DNA from: Bradyrhizobium zhanjiangense
Lineage (GTDB): Bacteria; Pseudomonadota; Alphaproteobacteria; Rhizobiales; Xanthobacteraceae
Length of the DNA stretch: 64,000 bases
Assembly: GCF_004114935.1 (NCBI RefSeq)
Contig: NZ_CP022221.1
Coordinates: 6,531,001 to 6,595,000 of the forward strand
Direction: 5' to 3'
Position 1 is the first letter of the stretch. Each line of letters opens with the position of its first letter. The notes under the pieces are model-generated. The model made no database searches and was not told the DNA's origin. It worked only from the letters and a program-made list of their open reading frames with translations. Positions 35,849-46,571 of the stretch are shown here, in pieces. The translations under genes and the position numbers were made by a program.

Positions 35849-36213
35849 CCGATACGATCTTCGTGACCGGCCTGTCGATCCATGCCCGCCACGGCGTCAT
35901 GGATCACGAAACCGAAGTCGGCCAGCGCTTCGTCATCGATCTCGAACTCTATACCGACCTGTCGGAGCCTTCGCGCAGCGACCGGCTCGCCGACACCGTC
36001 TCGTACGCCGAGGTCGTGGCGACCACCACGGCGGCGTTCAAGAACACCAACTACAAGCTCTTGGAGCGCGCGGCCGGCGCGGTCGCCGATGCCATCCTGT
36101 CGCATTTCCCGCGCATCCGCGCCGTGAAGATCACCGTGCACAAGCCGCATGCGCCGATCGCCGCGATCTTCGATGACGTCGGCATCATGCTGACGCGCTC
36201 GCGGCATCCATAA
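35845..36213 (+). CDS. folB: dihydroneopterin aldolase
   Basis: 122 residues, full length for FolB. It cleaves dihydroneopterin to hydroxymethyl-dihydropterin and glycolaldehyde. Seen are LSIHARHGVMDHETEVGQRF (substrate Glu in EVGQ), DTVSYAEV and KITVHKPHAPI with the catalytic Lys in VHKP. Translationally coupled to folP (ATGA) and one base before folK. Confidence 0.95.
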   Translation: MTDTIFVTGLSIHARHGVMDHETEVGQRFVIDLELYTDLSEPSRSDRLADTVSYAEVVATTTAAFKNTNYKLLERAAGAVADAILSHFPRIRAVKITVHKPHAPIAAIFDDVGIMLTRSRHP

Positions 36214-36214
36214 G

Positions 36215-36706
36215 ATGGCAAGCGTGCTGATCGCACTCGGTGGCAATGTCGGCGATGTCCGCGCGACATTCGGCAAGGCGATCGCCCATATCTGCGGCAT
36301 GGCGCAAGCCGCACTAATTGCGCGGTCCTCGGACTACACGACGCCGCCTTGGGGCGACGAGGACCAGGAGCCCTTCATCAATGCCTGCATCGAGATCGAG
36401 ACCAGCCTCGATCCGCATGCGCTGCTGTTCGTGCTGCAGAAGGTCGAGCAAAAATTCGGCCGCACGCGGGACAAGGAGCGGCGCTGGGGACCGCGCACGC
36501 TCGATCTCGACATGATCGCCTATGACGATGTCAACTTGCAGAAACCCGATCTGACCCTGCCGCATCCGCGCCTGTTCGAGCGCGCCTTCGTGCTGGTGCC
36601 GCTGGCCGAAATCGCGCCCGACCGCGTGATATCAGGCATTCGTGTGCGTGACGGGCTCGCCAGCGTCTCGACGCAAGGCATTGAGCGGCTTCCGGATACC
36701 GGTTAA
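36215..36706 (+). CDS. folK: HPPK, hydroxymethyl-dihydropterin pyrophosphokinase
   Basis: 163 residues. It transfers diphosphate from ATP to hydroxymethyl-dihydropterin, the step between FolB and FolP. Motifs: LIALGGNVGD, YTTPPWGDEDQEPFINAC, RWGPRTLDLDMIAYDD (magnesium Asp pair in DLD) and LPHPRLFERAFVL. Begins one base after the folB stop. End of the folate operon. Confidence 0.95.
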   Translation: MASVLIALGGNVGDVRATFGKAIAHICGMAQAALIARSSDYTTPPWGDEDQEPFINACIEIETSLDPHALLFVLQKVEQKFGRTRDKERRWGPRTLDLDMIAYDDVNLQKPDLTLPHPRLFERAFVLVPLAEIAPDRVISGIRVRDGLASVSTQGIERLPDTG

Positions 36707-36787
36707 CCAAAAACAACCGTTTGCAGGGACGGTCCGCCGTGGCAATTTCGCCTGCGAATAACAAGATTGTCGGGAGCCCCTCGCCGC

Positions 36788-38659
36788 ATGACCTCCGTGA
36801 CTGACGACCTGCCGCTGGCGGCGGAATTCCCCAAGGCCACGATCGAAGACTGGCGCAAGCTGGTCGACGGCGTGCTGAAAGGCGCGCCGTTCGAGAAGCT
36901 GGTCGGCAAGACCTATGATGGCCTGAAGATCGAACCGCTCTACCCGCGCGCCAAGGGCGTTGCGCCCGTGGCGGGCCGGCCGCTGGCTGCGCCCTGGCAG
37001 ATCATGCAGCGGATCGATCATCCCGATGCGGCCGCCGCGAACGCACAGGCGCTGACCGATCTCGAGAATGGCGCGACGGGGCTCGCGCTGGTGTTCGCCG
37101 GCGGCAGCGGCGCCCACGGTTTCGGCCTGGAACCGTCGGCCGATGCGGTCGCAAAAGTCTTGAAGGACATTCATCTCGATGCCGGCATCGGCCTCGAGCT
37201 CCAGATCGGTCCGCAATCGCGGATGGCCGCGATCCATGTCGCGGAATATGTGAAGAGCGCTGGCCTCGATCCCGCCGCCTGCAACATCCGTTTCGGGCTC
37301 GACCCGCTCGCGGCTGGCGCCGTGTGGGGTCACAGCCCTTATACGTGGGAGGAAATTGTTCCCGCCGTCGCCGGCGCCATCAAGGGCCTGGCGGCGCTCG
37401 GCTTCAAGGGACCGTTCGCGTCGGCCGACGGGCGCGTGATCCACGATGCCGGTGGCTCCGAGGTGCAGGAGCTCGCCTTCGTGCTCGCCTGCGGCGTTGC
37501 CTATCTGCGCGCGATCGAAGGCGCCGGCATAGCGCTGGAGCAGGCGCAGGGCATGGTCTATGCGCGGCTGTCCGCCGATGCCGACCAGTTCCTGACCATG
37601 GCCAAATTCCGCGCGCTGCGGCTGCTCTGGGAGCGCATCGAGACGGCGTGCGGGCTCACGCCAAAACCGCTGTTCATCGCCGCCGATACGGCCTGGCGCA
37701 TGCTGACGCAGCGCGACCCTTACGTGAACATGCTGCGCGCGACCATCGCGACCTTTGCAGCGGGGCTTGCCGGCGCCAATGCGATCACCGTGCTGCCGCA
37801 TACGCTGGCGCTCGGGCTACCCGATCCGTTCGCGCGGCGCGTGGCGCGCAACACGCAGCTTTTGCTGCTGGAAGAGAGCAACCTCGCCAAGGTCAGCGAT
37901 CCCGCCGCCGGCGCCGGCGGCATCGAGACGCTGACGGCGCAGCTCTGCGACGCCGCCTGGGCGCTGTTCCAGGAGAGCGAGAAAGCGGGCGGCGCCTTCG
38001 CAGCGCTTCAGCAGGGTCTGTTCCAGGGCAAGGTCGCGGCGACGCGAAAAGCGCGCGACGCCAACATCGCAAAGCGCCGCGACGTGCTGACCGGCGCCAG
38101 CGAGTTTCCAAACCTGCACGAGAGCGAGACGGTCGTGCTGAAGGCGACGCCGATCGCGCTTCCGCCTTACGGTGAGCAAAAATACAAATTCGAGGCGCTA
38201 CCGCCGAACCGGTTGGCGGAACCGTTCGAAGCGTTGCGCGACAAATCCGATGCAACGCTGAAGGCGCGCGGAGCGCGGCCAAAGGTGTTCTTGGCCAATC
38301 TCGGCACGCCCGCCGATTTCACGGCGCGCGCGACCTTTGCGAAAAGCTTCTTCGAGGCTGGCGGAATCCAGGCCGTCGACAACGAGGGTTTTGCCGATCC
38401 GGCCAGGCTTGCTGCTGCCTTCAAGGCCTCTGGCGCCGAACTCGCCTGCCTTTGTTCCAGCGACAAGGTCTATGCGGAACACGCCGAAGCCGCGGCACGG
38501 GCCCTGCAAACGGCAGGCAGCCGCCATATCTATCTGGCAGGCCGCCCGACCGATACTGAGGCGGCGCTGCGCGCGGCCGGCGTCACCGGTTTCGTCTTCG
38601 CCGGCGGCGATGCGCTTGCGACGCTGCAAGACGCCTATCGACGGATGGAACAGGCATGA
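36788..38659 (+). CDS. mutA: methylmalonyl-CoA mutase small (beta) subunit
   Basis: 623 residues. Structural, non-catalytic partner of MutB in the B12-dependent conversion of methylmalonyl-CoA to succinyl-CoA. The barrel part shows IMQRIDHPDAAAANAQAL and WRMLTQRDPYVNMLRATIAT. The C-terminal flavodoxin-like domain lacks the D-x-H-x-x-G cobalamin signature (KVFLANLGTPADFTARATFA instead), as expected for the small subunit. ATG 36788 is used; TTG 36767 is less likely. The stop overlaps the GFA start (ATGA). Confidence 0.92.
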   Translation: MTSVTDDLPLAAEFPKATIEDWRKLVDGVLKGAPFEKLVGKTYDGLKIEPLYPRAKGVAPVAGRPLAAPWQIMQRIDHPDAAAANAQALTDLENGATGLALVFAGGSGAHGFGLEPSADAVAKVLKDIHLDAGIGLELQIGPQSRMAAIHVAEYVKSAGLDPAACNIRFGLDPLAAGAVWGHSPYTWEEIVPAVAGAIKGLAALGFKGPFASADGRVIHDAGGSEVQELAFVLACGVAYLRAIEGAGIALEQAQGMVYARLSADADQFLTMAKFRALRLLWERIETACGLTPKPLFIAADTAWRMLTQRDPYVNMLRATIATFAAGLAGANAITVLPHTLALGLPDPFARRVARNTQLLLLEESNLAKVSDPAAGAGGIETLTAQLCDAAWALFQESEKAGGAFAALQQGLFQGKVAATRKARDANIAKRRDVLTGASEFPNLHESETVVLKATPIALPPYGEQKYKFEALPPNRLAEPFEALRDKSDATLKARGARPKVFLANLGTPADFTARATFAKSFFEAGGIQAVDNEGFADPARLAAAFKASGAELACLCSSDKVYAEHAEAAARALQTAGSRHIYLAGRPTDTEAALRAAGVTGFVFAGGDALATLQDAYRRMEQA

Positions 38660-39120
38660 CCGAAACCAGCAAACCCGTTCTCACCGGCGGCTGCCAATGC
38701 GGCGCCGTGCGCTTTGGAGTCATGACTGCGCCGACCAGGATCTCGATCTGCCACTGCCGGATGTGCCAGAAGGCGGCTGGCGCGCCATTCGCCTCCTTCG
38801 CCGACATCAACAAGACGGACTTTGCCTGGACCAAGGGGCAACCCTCATTCTTCCGCTCCTCTTCGATCGCCGAGCGCGGCTTTTGCGCCGCCTGCGGCAC
38901 CCCGCTGAGCTTTGGCCGCATCGACGGCGACCGGATCGAGATCATGACCGGCGCTTTCGACCATCCCGACCGGGTGATACCGACGCGGCAGTTCGGCACC
39001 GAGTCCCGCCTCGGCTGGGTGGTCGGCATCGCCAACCTGCCGAGCCAGACCACGCAACAGAATTACGGACCGGAGAAGATGGCGACCATCGTCAGCCATC
39101 AGCATCCGGATCATGATTGA
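38656..39120 (+). CDS. GFA family zinc-binding protein inside the mut operon
   Basis: 154 residues with the CENP-V/GFA fold: [24 protein letters not shown] and [12 protein letters not shown] hold the zinc Cys. Translation is coupled to mutA by a 4-base overlap and the gene ends just before mutB, so it is made with the mutase. Whether it helps the mutase is unknown. It differs in sequence from the GFA gene at 8673. Confidence 0.9.
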   Translation: MTETSKPVLTGGCQCGAVRFGVMTAPTRISICHCRMCQKAAGAPFASFADINKTDFAWTKGQPSFFRSSSIAERGFCAACGTPLSFGRIDGDRIEIMTGAFDHPDRVIPTRQFGTESRLGWVVGIANLPSQTTQQNYGPEKMATIVSHQHPDHD

Positions 39121-39143
39121 GCGTCTATGATATGGTTGAGACC

Positions 39144-41300
<2,157 letters not shown>

Positions 41301-41459
41301 GTCAGCCCTCGATAAACGCATCCGGATTGAACCGGAAGCACGGAGGTGCGACCAACCGCATACCGGTTGATGACGCTGCCGATGGCGCGCGACCAACGCT
41401 TGAGGACTCATAAATTGGCTAAGTTGCAGGATGGCGCGTACGCGCAGAGGAAAAGCTTG

Positions 41460-42233
41460 GTGCGATGCGCCGCTATCGCCACGACCGTTGTGGCGACGAT
41501 GCTGCTGTGCTCGCCGACGCTCGCCGCCGGTCCCAAGCCCGATGCCGTCCTCAAGAACAAGGACATCGAGGCACGTGTCCTGCTCGACGACACGATCAGA
41601 GCCGATGCCGTCCTCACCGCCGATTGCCTCACTGAGGCGAGAAAGTGGCTCGACAAGAGCGCGGCGGAAGCGGCCGCCACACGCAAGACCGATCCCGTGC
41701 TCTTCAGGGATGGTGCGTGGGAGTTCGAGCGCAATTATGCCATTCGTTCGGTGGTGGGCGATCGCTATATCAGCATCGTCAGATCCGACTATACGGACAC
41801 TCACGGCGCACATCCCAATTCCGACGTCGACACGATTCTGTGGGACAAAACCGAGACCAAGCGCATCTCGATCCGACCGTTCTTCATCGAAACGGCCGAC
41901 AACGGCCCCACCATGAAAGCGATGTTGAAAGCCGTGATCGCCTCGCTCACGATCGAGAAGAAGAAGCGCGATGTGGCCGACACGAGCGACGAGTGGATCA
42001 AAAATCTCAAACCAAGTCTCTTGAAGATCGGCGCAGTGACGCTCGCGCCGTCAACTGAGATCGGAAAGAGCCCCGGTCTCACCTTCCACTATCCCCCCTA
42101 CGCCGTCGGCCCCTATGCCGAAGGCGCATACGTCGCCTTTGTGCCGTGGGAAACGCTGAAGCCCTATCTCACGCCGGAAGGTCTGCGGATTATCGGCGGC
42201 GCACGGCCGAAAGGCGACGCGGATGAGCAGTGA
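41460..42233 (+). CDS. secreted DUF3298 (RsiV-like) domain protein
   Basis: 257 residues with a signal peptide ending SPTLAAG. DUF3298 features: SDYTDTHGAHPNSDVDTILW in the middle and the closing LTFHYPPYAVGPYAEGAYVAFVPWETLKPYL. GTG 41460 is chosen because AGAGGA stands 8 bases upstream and the signal peptide begins there; longer starts at 41346 or 41370 lack a ribosome site. Related domains occur in the sensor part of anti-sigma factors such as RsiV, but here there is no sigma-binding part. Periplasmic, function unknown. Confidence 0.78.
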   Translation: MRCAAIATTVVATMLLCSPTLAAGPKPDAVLKNKDIEARVLLDDTIRADAVLTADCLTEARKWLDKSAAEAAATRKTDPVLFRDGAWEFERNYAIRSVVGDRYISIVRSDYTDTHGAHPNSDVDTILWDKTETKRISIRPFFIETADNGPTMKAMLKAVIASLTIEKKKRDVADTSDEWIKNLKPSLLKIGAVTLAPSTEIGKSPGLTFHYPPYAVGPYAEGAYVAFVPWETLKPYLTPEGLRIIGGARPKGDADEQ

Positions 42234-42240
42234 GTGCTCG

Positions 42241-42733
42241 CTAACGCGATCGCGGACTGACGCGAGCCAATGTCCGCGCAAGTGAGTCCGTCCAATCGGG
42301 AATCCAGGAGCCAAACAGCGCTTGCCAGCGATCGGCGTCCGCAGGTTCCGTATCGAGGGCGACCGACCATTTCGATGAGCGTGCGGTCGCCTTCGATGGT
42401 CGGGCGCAGATGCATGGTGCCCTGGTAGCGCGTCGGCGCTGGCGCTTGACGCCCCGCTTGGCTGCCGTCATCTTGCGGATATGGCAGCGCTTCGAGACCG
42501 GCATAGGTCAGGGTGTGCTGCCGGTCCGAGTGATCGACCAAGCGCTGGCGGATCCAGTTTCCGAGATAGCAGAAGCGCCTGATGGCGCCGACTTCGTCGC
42601 CGCACTTGTCGTCTTCGATCACGCTCTCGCTCACCCCGTCGATGTAAGCGGGATAGTTGTTGAAATCGCGGATCAGCGACCAGACTTCGTCCATCGGGTG
42701 GTCCAACACGGCGCTGTAATAGGCTTGGGTCAT
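42241..42733 (-). pseudogene. SRPBCC family protein with a frameshift
   Basis: From ATG 42733 the frame encodes a Bet v1/SRPBCC lipid- or aromatic-ligand-binding protein (MTQAYYSAVLDHPMDEVWSL, IRDFNNYPAYIDGVSES, GAIRRFCYLGNWIRQRLVDH). After TLIE it shifts. The expected continuation WSVALDTEPADADRWQALFG ... WIPDWTDSLARTL is in the next frame and ends at TAG 42241-42243. One extra A in an AAA run (minus strand; plus 42370-42372) restores a 163-residue protein. Either a real inactivating mutation or a base-calling error. Left in the current frame the protein would run on out of family to 42164. Confidence 0.75.
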
Positions 42734-42951
42734 CGGAAGCGTGCCTTTGGCTTTCGTTACGCGCTGAGGTTGGCGACTTGCGCGAGCAAAACCCACCCGA
42801 TTTCCGACTGCCTTTTCCGATGGGCCTCCAGCTTTCACACAACACTGCGATCTCATTGGTAGCGCTACCTTGCAGCGGCGCAGCAAAGCCGACTAGAATG
42901 CCGCCGTTGACAAGAGCGCCCGACGTCACGGGCGCCGCTGGGAGGCATTCA

Positions 42952-43944
42952 ATGTCCAAGATTTCGCGCCGCACCTTTGCGGCTTCATCCGCCGCCGTTG
43001 CGGCATCCGCCGCTTTCGGGTTCAAGCCCGCCCGCGCGCAAACCTATCCGGCGCGTCCGGTCACCGTGATCGTGCCCTGGGGCGCAGGCGGTGGCACCGA
43101 CGCGACCGCGCGCATCGTCGCGGCGCTGCTGGAGAAGGATCTCGGCCAGCCCTTCAACGTGGTCAACCGCACCGGCGGCTCCGGCGTCGTCGGCCATAGC
43201 GCAATCGCGACTGCGCAGCCCGATGGCTACACCATCGGCATGCTCACGGTCGAAATCTCGATGATGCACTGGCAGGGCCTCACCGACCTGACGCCGAAGA
43301 GCTACACGCCGCTGGCGCTGATGAACGAGGATCCCCCCGGCATTCAGGTCTCCTCCTCCTCGCCGTACAAGACGGTCAAGGAGCTCGCCGAGGCGATCAA
43401 GGCGGCGCCCCCAGGCAAGTTCAAGGCTTCGGGTACCGGCCAGGGCGGCATCTGGCATCTGGCGCTGGTCGGCTGGATGCAGGCGATGGGCCTGCCCGCC
43501 AACCAGGTCGCCTGGGTGCCCTCGAACGGCGCGGCGCCAGCCATGCAGGATCTCGCCGCCGGCGGCCTCGACCTCACCACCTGCTCGGTGCCGGAAGCGC
43601 GCGCCATTATCGAGGCCGGCAAGGCTAGGAGCCTCGCCATCATGGCACCGGCGCGCAATCCGATCTTTAAGGACGTGCCGACGCTGAAGGAGGCGATGGG
43701 CATCGATTACGCGACCGGCGCCTGGCGCGGCATCGGCGCACCCAAGAACCTGCCGCCGGAGATCGCAACAAAACTCACCGCGGCCCTGAAGAAGGTCTAC
43801 GACTCCGCCGAGTTCAAGGACTTCATGAGCAATCGCGGCTTTGGCACCGTGTGGGGCGATGGTGCCCATTTCGCCGGCTTCATGGACAAGGGCGACGCCC
43901 AGATGGGCGAGGCAATGAAGGCGGCCGGCCTGAGCAAGGCGTGA
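42952..43944 (+). CDS. tctC: tripartite tricarboxylate transporter binding protein (Bug/TctC)
   Basis: 330 residues. Periplasmic receptor with a twin-arginine-type signal (SRRTFAASSAAVAASAAF, cleavage after ARA near 29). Bug family landmarks: YPARPVTVIVPWGAGGGTDA, GGSGVVGHSAIATAQPDGYT and LPPEIATKLTAALKKVYDS. Bug proteins bind carboxylates through backbone and water contacts; the ligand is unknown. Strong GGGAGG before the ATG. It is separated from tctB by a palindromic repeat but in the same direction. Confidence 0.92.
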   Translation: MSKISRRTFAASSAAVAASAAFGFKPARAQTYPARPVTVIVPWGAGGGTDATARIVAALLEKDLGQPFNVVNRTGGSGVVGHSAIATAQPDGYTIGMLTVEISMMHWQGLTDLTPKSYTPLALMNEDPPGIQVSSSSPYKTVKELAEAIKAAPPGKFKASGTGQGGIWHLALVGWMQAMGLPANQVAWVPSNGAAPAMQDLAAGGLDLTTCSVPEARAIIEAGKARSLAIMAPARNPIFKDVPTLKEAMGIDYATGAWRGIGAPKNLPPEIATKLTAALKKVYDSAEFKDFMSNRGFGTVWGDGAHFAGFMDKGDAQMGEAMKAAGLSKA

Positions 43945-43968
43945 CCTGGTGCTGCGACGCTCTGATCA

Positions 43969-44110
43969 CCTCTCCCCGCCTGCGGGGAGAGGCCGGAATT
44001 CGCGCAAAGCGCGGATTCCGGGTGAGTGGGACTCTCCACGAATCCAACTCTCACCGTCCTCGCGGAGGACCCCCCTCACCCCAACCCTCTCCCCGCGCGC
44101 GGGGAGCGGG
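43969..44110. repeat. compound palindromic repeat between tctC and tctB
   Basis: CCTCTCCCCGC/GCGGGGAGAGG (43969-43992, loop of 2), then CCGGAATTCGCGC/GCGCGGATTCCGG (43993-44021, one wobble), then TCACCCCAACCCTCTCCCC and GCGGGGAG. The palindromes can fold in mRNA between tctC and tctB, which fits lower expression of the membrane genes relative to the binding protein (inference). Confidence 0.75.
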
Positions 44111-44135
44111 AGAACACTCTTTGTAGGACTCCCCC

Positions 44136-44627
44136 ATGCGTCTTCCCGACTCCGTCACGGGATCGTTTCTCGTCGCACTCGGCGCGGCCGCCGCCTATGG
44201 CGGTTGGATCTTGCCGCCGGTGCCGGGGCAGCCGGTCGGCCCCAATGTGTTTCCGCTGGTGATTGGCACGGGGCTCGCGCTGTGCGGGCTCGCGATCGTA
44301 TTCGGCATCGGCCATTCCTTCGAGGAGGAGGAAGAGCTCATCCCGTTCGAGGACGGCCAGGCAGCTACCCCGCCGCCGCAGGGCAAGCTCTACGGCCTGC
44401 GCGCGCTGCTGCCGCCAGCGCTGCTGCTGTTCTACGTCTTTGCCGCCGACCGGCTCGGCTTCATCATCACCGCGGCGATCATGGTCTACGTGACCTCGGC
44501 CGCGTTAGGGGCGAAGTGGAAGCTGGCGCTGCCGCTCGCGGCGCTCTCGCCGTTCGCGATTCACCTCATCTTCGGCAAGCTGCTCCGCGTGCCGTTGCCC
44601 GCCGGCCTGCTGCCGACGCCCTGGTAG
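44136..44627 (+). CDS. tctB: tripartite tricarboxylate transporter small permease (TctB)
   Basis: 163 residues with four helices, as in the TctB family: GSFLVALGAAAAYGGWIL, GPNVFPLVIGTGLALCGLAI, then a charged loop (EEEEELIPFEDG), then LLPPALLLFYVFAADRLGFI and the last pair. It works with TctA and TctC to import a carboxylate. Four bases before tctA. Confidence 0.9.
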   Translation: MRLPDSVTGSFLVALGAAAAYGGWILPPVPGQPVGPNVFPLVIGTGLALCGLAIVFGIGHSFEEEEELIPFEDGQAATPPPQGKLYGLRALLPPALLLFYVFAADRLGFIITAAIMVYVTSAALGAKWKLALPLAALSPFAIHLIFGKLLRVPLPAGLLPTPW

Positions 44628-44631
44628 TCCC

Positions 44632-46143
44632 ATGCTGAAAACCCTGATTGATGCGTTCGCACTGATCTCCACCTGGGAGGTCATCATCGCGATGTTCGCG
44701 GCCTCCGTGTACGGGCTCGTGATCGGCTCGCTGCCGGGCTTGTCGGCGACGATGGCGACCGCCCTGCTCGTCCCCGTCACCTTCTACCTGTCGCCGATCG
44801 CGGCGATCGCGACCATCGTTGCGGCCTCCTCGATGGCGATCTTCTCCGGTGACATTCCCGGCGCGCTGCTGCGCATTCCCGGCACGCCGGCTTCCGCCGC
44901 CTATGCCGACGAAGCCTATGCCATGACCCGCAAGGGCCAGGCCGAGCTCGCGCTCGGGGCCGGCGTCTGGTTCTCCGCGGTCGGCGGCATCGCCGGCGTG
45001 CTGTCGCTGATGATCCTGGCGCCGCCGCTCGCCGAGATCGCGCTGTCGTTCTCGACCTTCGAATATTTCTGGCTGGCGTTGCTCGGCCTGATGTGCGCCA
45101 CTTTGGTCGCGCGCTCCTCGCCGGTGAAGGCGATCGCGGGCATGTTCATCGGCCTCTTGGTCTCCTGCATCGGCATCGAGAACCCTGGCGGCATCCCGCG
45201 CTTCACCTTTGGGATCACCGATCTGTTCGGTGGCATCGAGCCGATTCCGGCGCTGGTCGGCGTGTTCGCGGTGGCGCAGGTGATGCGCGCGATGCTGACG
45301 CCCGAGCCGCCACCACTGCCGCGGCGAAAATTCGGGAGCATCATGGCCGGCCAGTGGAAGCTGACGAAGCTTTATCACTGGCAGATGACGCGCGGGAACA
45401 TCGTCGGCATCATCATTGGCGTGCTGCCCGGCGCCGGTGCCGACATGGCCGCCTGGGTCTCCTACGCGATGTCGAAGCGGTTCTCCAAGGAGCCGGAAAA
45501 GTTCGGCACCGGTCACGTCGAAGGCCTGGTCGAGGCCGGCGCCAGCAACAATGCCAGCATCGCCTCCGGCTGGGTGCCTTCGCTGCTGTTCGGCATCCCC
45601 GGTGACACCATCGCCGCGATCGCGATCGGCGTGCTCTACATGAAGGGCCTCAATCCGGGCCCGACGCTGTTCACCGAGAAGGCGTCGAGCATGTATGCGA
45701 TCTATCTGATGTTCATCATCGCGAACATTTTGATGATCCCGCTCGGCATCGCCATGATCCGCGTTGCCGCCTACATCCTGCTGGCGCCGCGCTCCACCGT
45801 GATGCCGATCATCATGCTGTGCTGCGCGGTCGGCTCGTTCGCGATCGGCAACAACATGTTCGGCGTCGTCACCGTCGCCGCCTTCGGCGTGATCGGCTAT
45901 GTAATGGAGGCCAACGGCTACCCCGTCGCAGCCATGGTGCTCGGCATCGTCATGGGCACCATGGTCGAGCAGGCTTTCGTCACGTCGTTGATCAAGTCGG
46001 ACGGAAGCATCCTGCCGTTCTTCGAGCGCCCGGTCGCGGCAATCCTCGCCGCGATGGCGATCGGCGCCCTGCTGTGGCCGGTGATGGTATGGATCTGGCG
46101 CAAGATGAAACCGCTCCAGACGGCCACGGCAACATCCCGGTGA
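44632..46143 (+). CDS. tctA: tripartite tricarboxylate transporter large permease (TctA)
   Basis: 503 residues, about 12 helices. TctA motifs: YGLVIGSLPGLSATMATALL, GDIPGALLRIPGTPASAAYA, GVLPGAGADMAAWVSYAMSK and EAGASNNASIASGWVPSLLFG. Forms the channel of the transporter with TctB. Last gene of tctCBA. Confidence 0.94.
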   Translation: MLKTLIDAFALISTWEVIIAMFAASVYGLVIGSLPGLSATMATALLVPVTFYLSPIAAIATIVAASSMAIFSGDIPGALLRIPGTPASAAYADEAYAMTRKGQAELALGAGVWFSAVGGIAGVLSLMILAPPLAEIALSFSTFEYFWLALLGLMCATLVARSSPVKAIAGMFIGLLVSCIGIENPGGIPRFTFGITDLFGGIEPIPALVGVFAVAQVMRAMLTPEPPPLPRRKFGSIMAGQWKLTKLYHWQMTRGNIVGIIIGVLPGAGADMAAWVSYAMSKRFSKEPEKFGTGHVEGLVEAGASNNASIASGWVPSLLFGIPGDTIAAIAIGVLYMKGLNPGPTLFTEKASSMYAIYLMFIIANILMIPLGIAMIRVAAYILLAPRSTVMPIIMLCCAVGSFAIGNNMFGVVTVAAFGVIGYVMEANGYPVAAMVLGIVMGTMVEQAFVTSLIKSDGSILPFFERPVAAILAAMAIGALLWPVMVWIWRKMKPLQTATATSR

Positions 46144-46299
46144 TTCCAGGCGAGCGGCCCTCGCCTGCCCATCGAGACGCCCCTAAGTCCGGCGCTGGGC
46201 CGCTTGGCGGCTTTGTGCTAGTATCCAGCCATGACCGAGGTCGCCGACATTCCGCTTCAGACAATTATTCTGAAGCTCAAGAAGATTGCTCCCGCCTTG

Positions 46300-46543
46300 A
46301 TGCCGCCGACCGCGGAAGACCGGTTGCGAGACATTCTCGAAGCCATCGTTGAGATCGAGGCATTGCTTGCAGGCTACAACCTCGACCTGTTCACTGCAGA
46401 CAAGACGGAGAATGGTCGATTTCGGCAACCACTTGCGCCACGCGTACCATGCAACAGACGTAGGGATTGTGTGGGACATCGTTCAAGATCACCTTCCGCC
46501 GTTGAAATCTTTCGTTGAACGGTGCATTCGGGCATCCAACTGA
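46300..46543 (+). pseudogene. degraded hepT (DUF86) toxin/antitoxin gene
   Basis: Frame 1 (from ATG 46300, in a longer frame from 46231) gives MPPTAEDRLRDILEAIVEIE ALLAGYNLDLFTADK; frame 2 (about 46412-46543) gives VDFGNHLRHAYHATDVGIVW DIVQDHLPPLKSFVE. These are the first and last parts of HepT/DUF86 proteins (HEPN fold). The middle, about 40 residues, is missing and the parts are out of frame. No MntA-type nucleotidyltransferase partner is next to it. The space 46144-46571 holds nothing else. Confidence 0.7.
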
Positions 46544-46571
46544 TGATGCATCCACCCGCTCGCCTGCAACG

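Noticed and set aside
36707..36787. Possible cobalamin riboswitch before mutA
   Set aside because: The gap of 80 bases after folK is too short and has no B12-box sequence.
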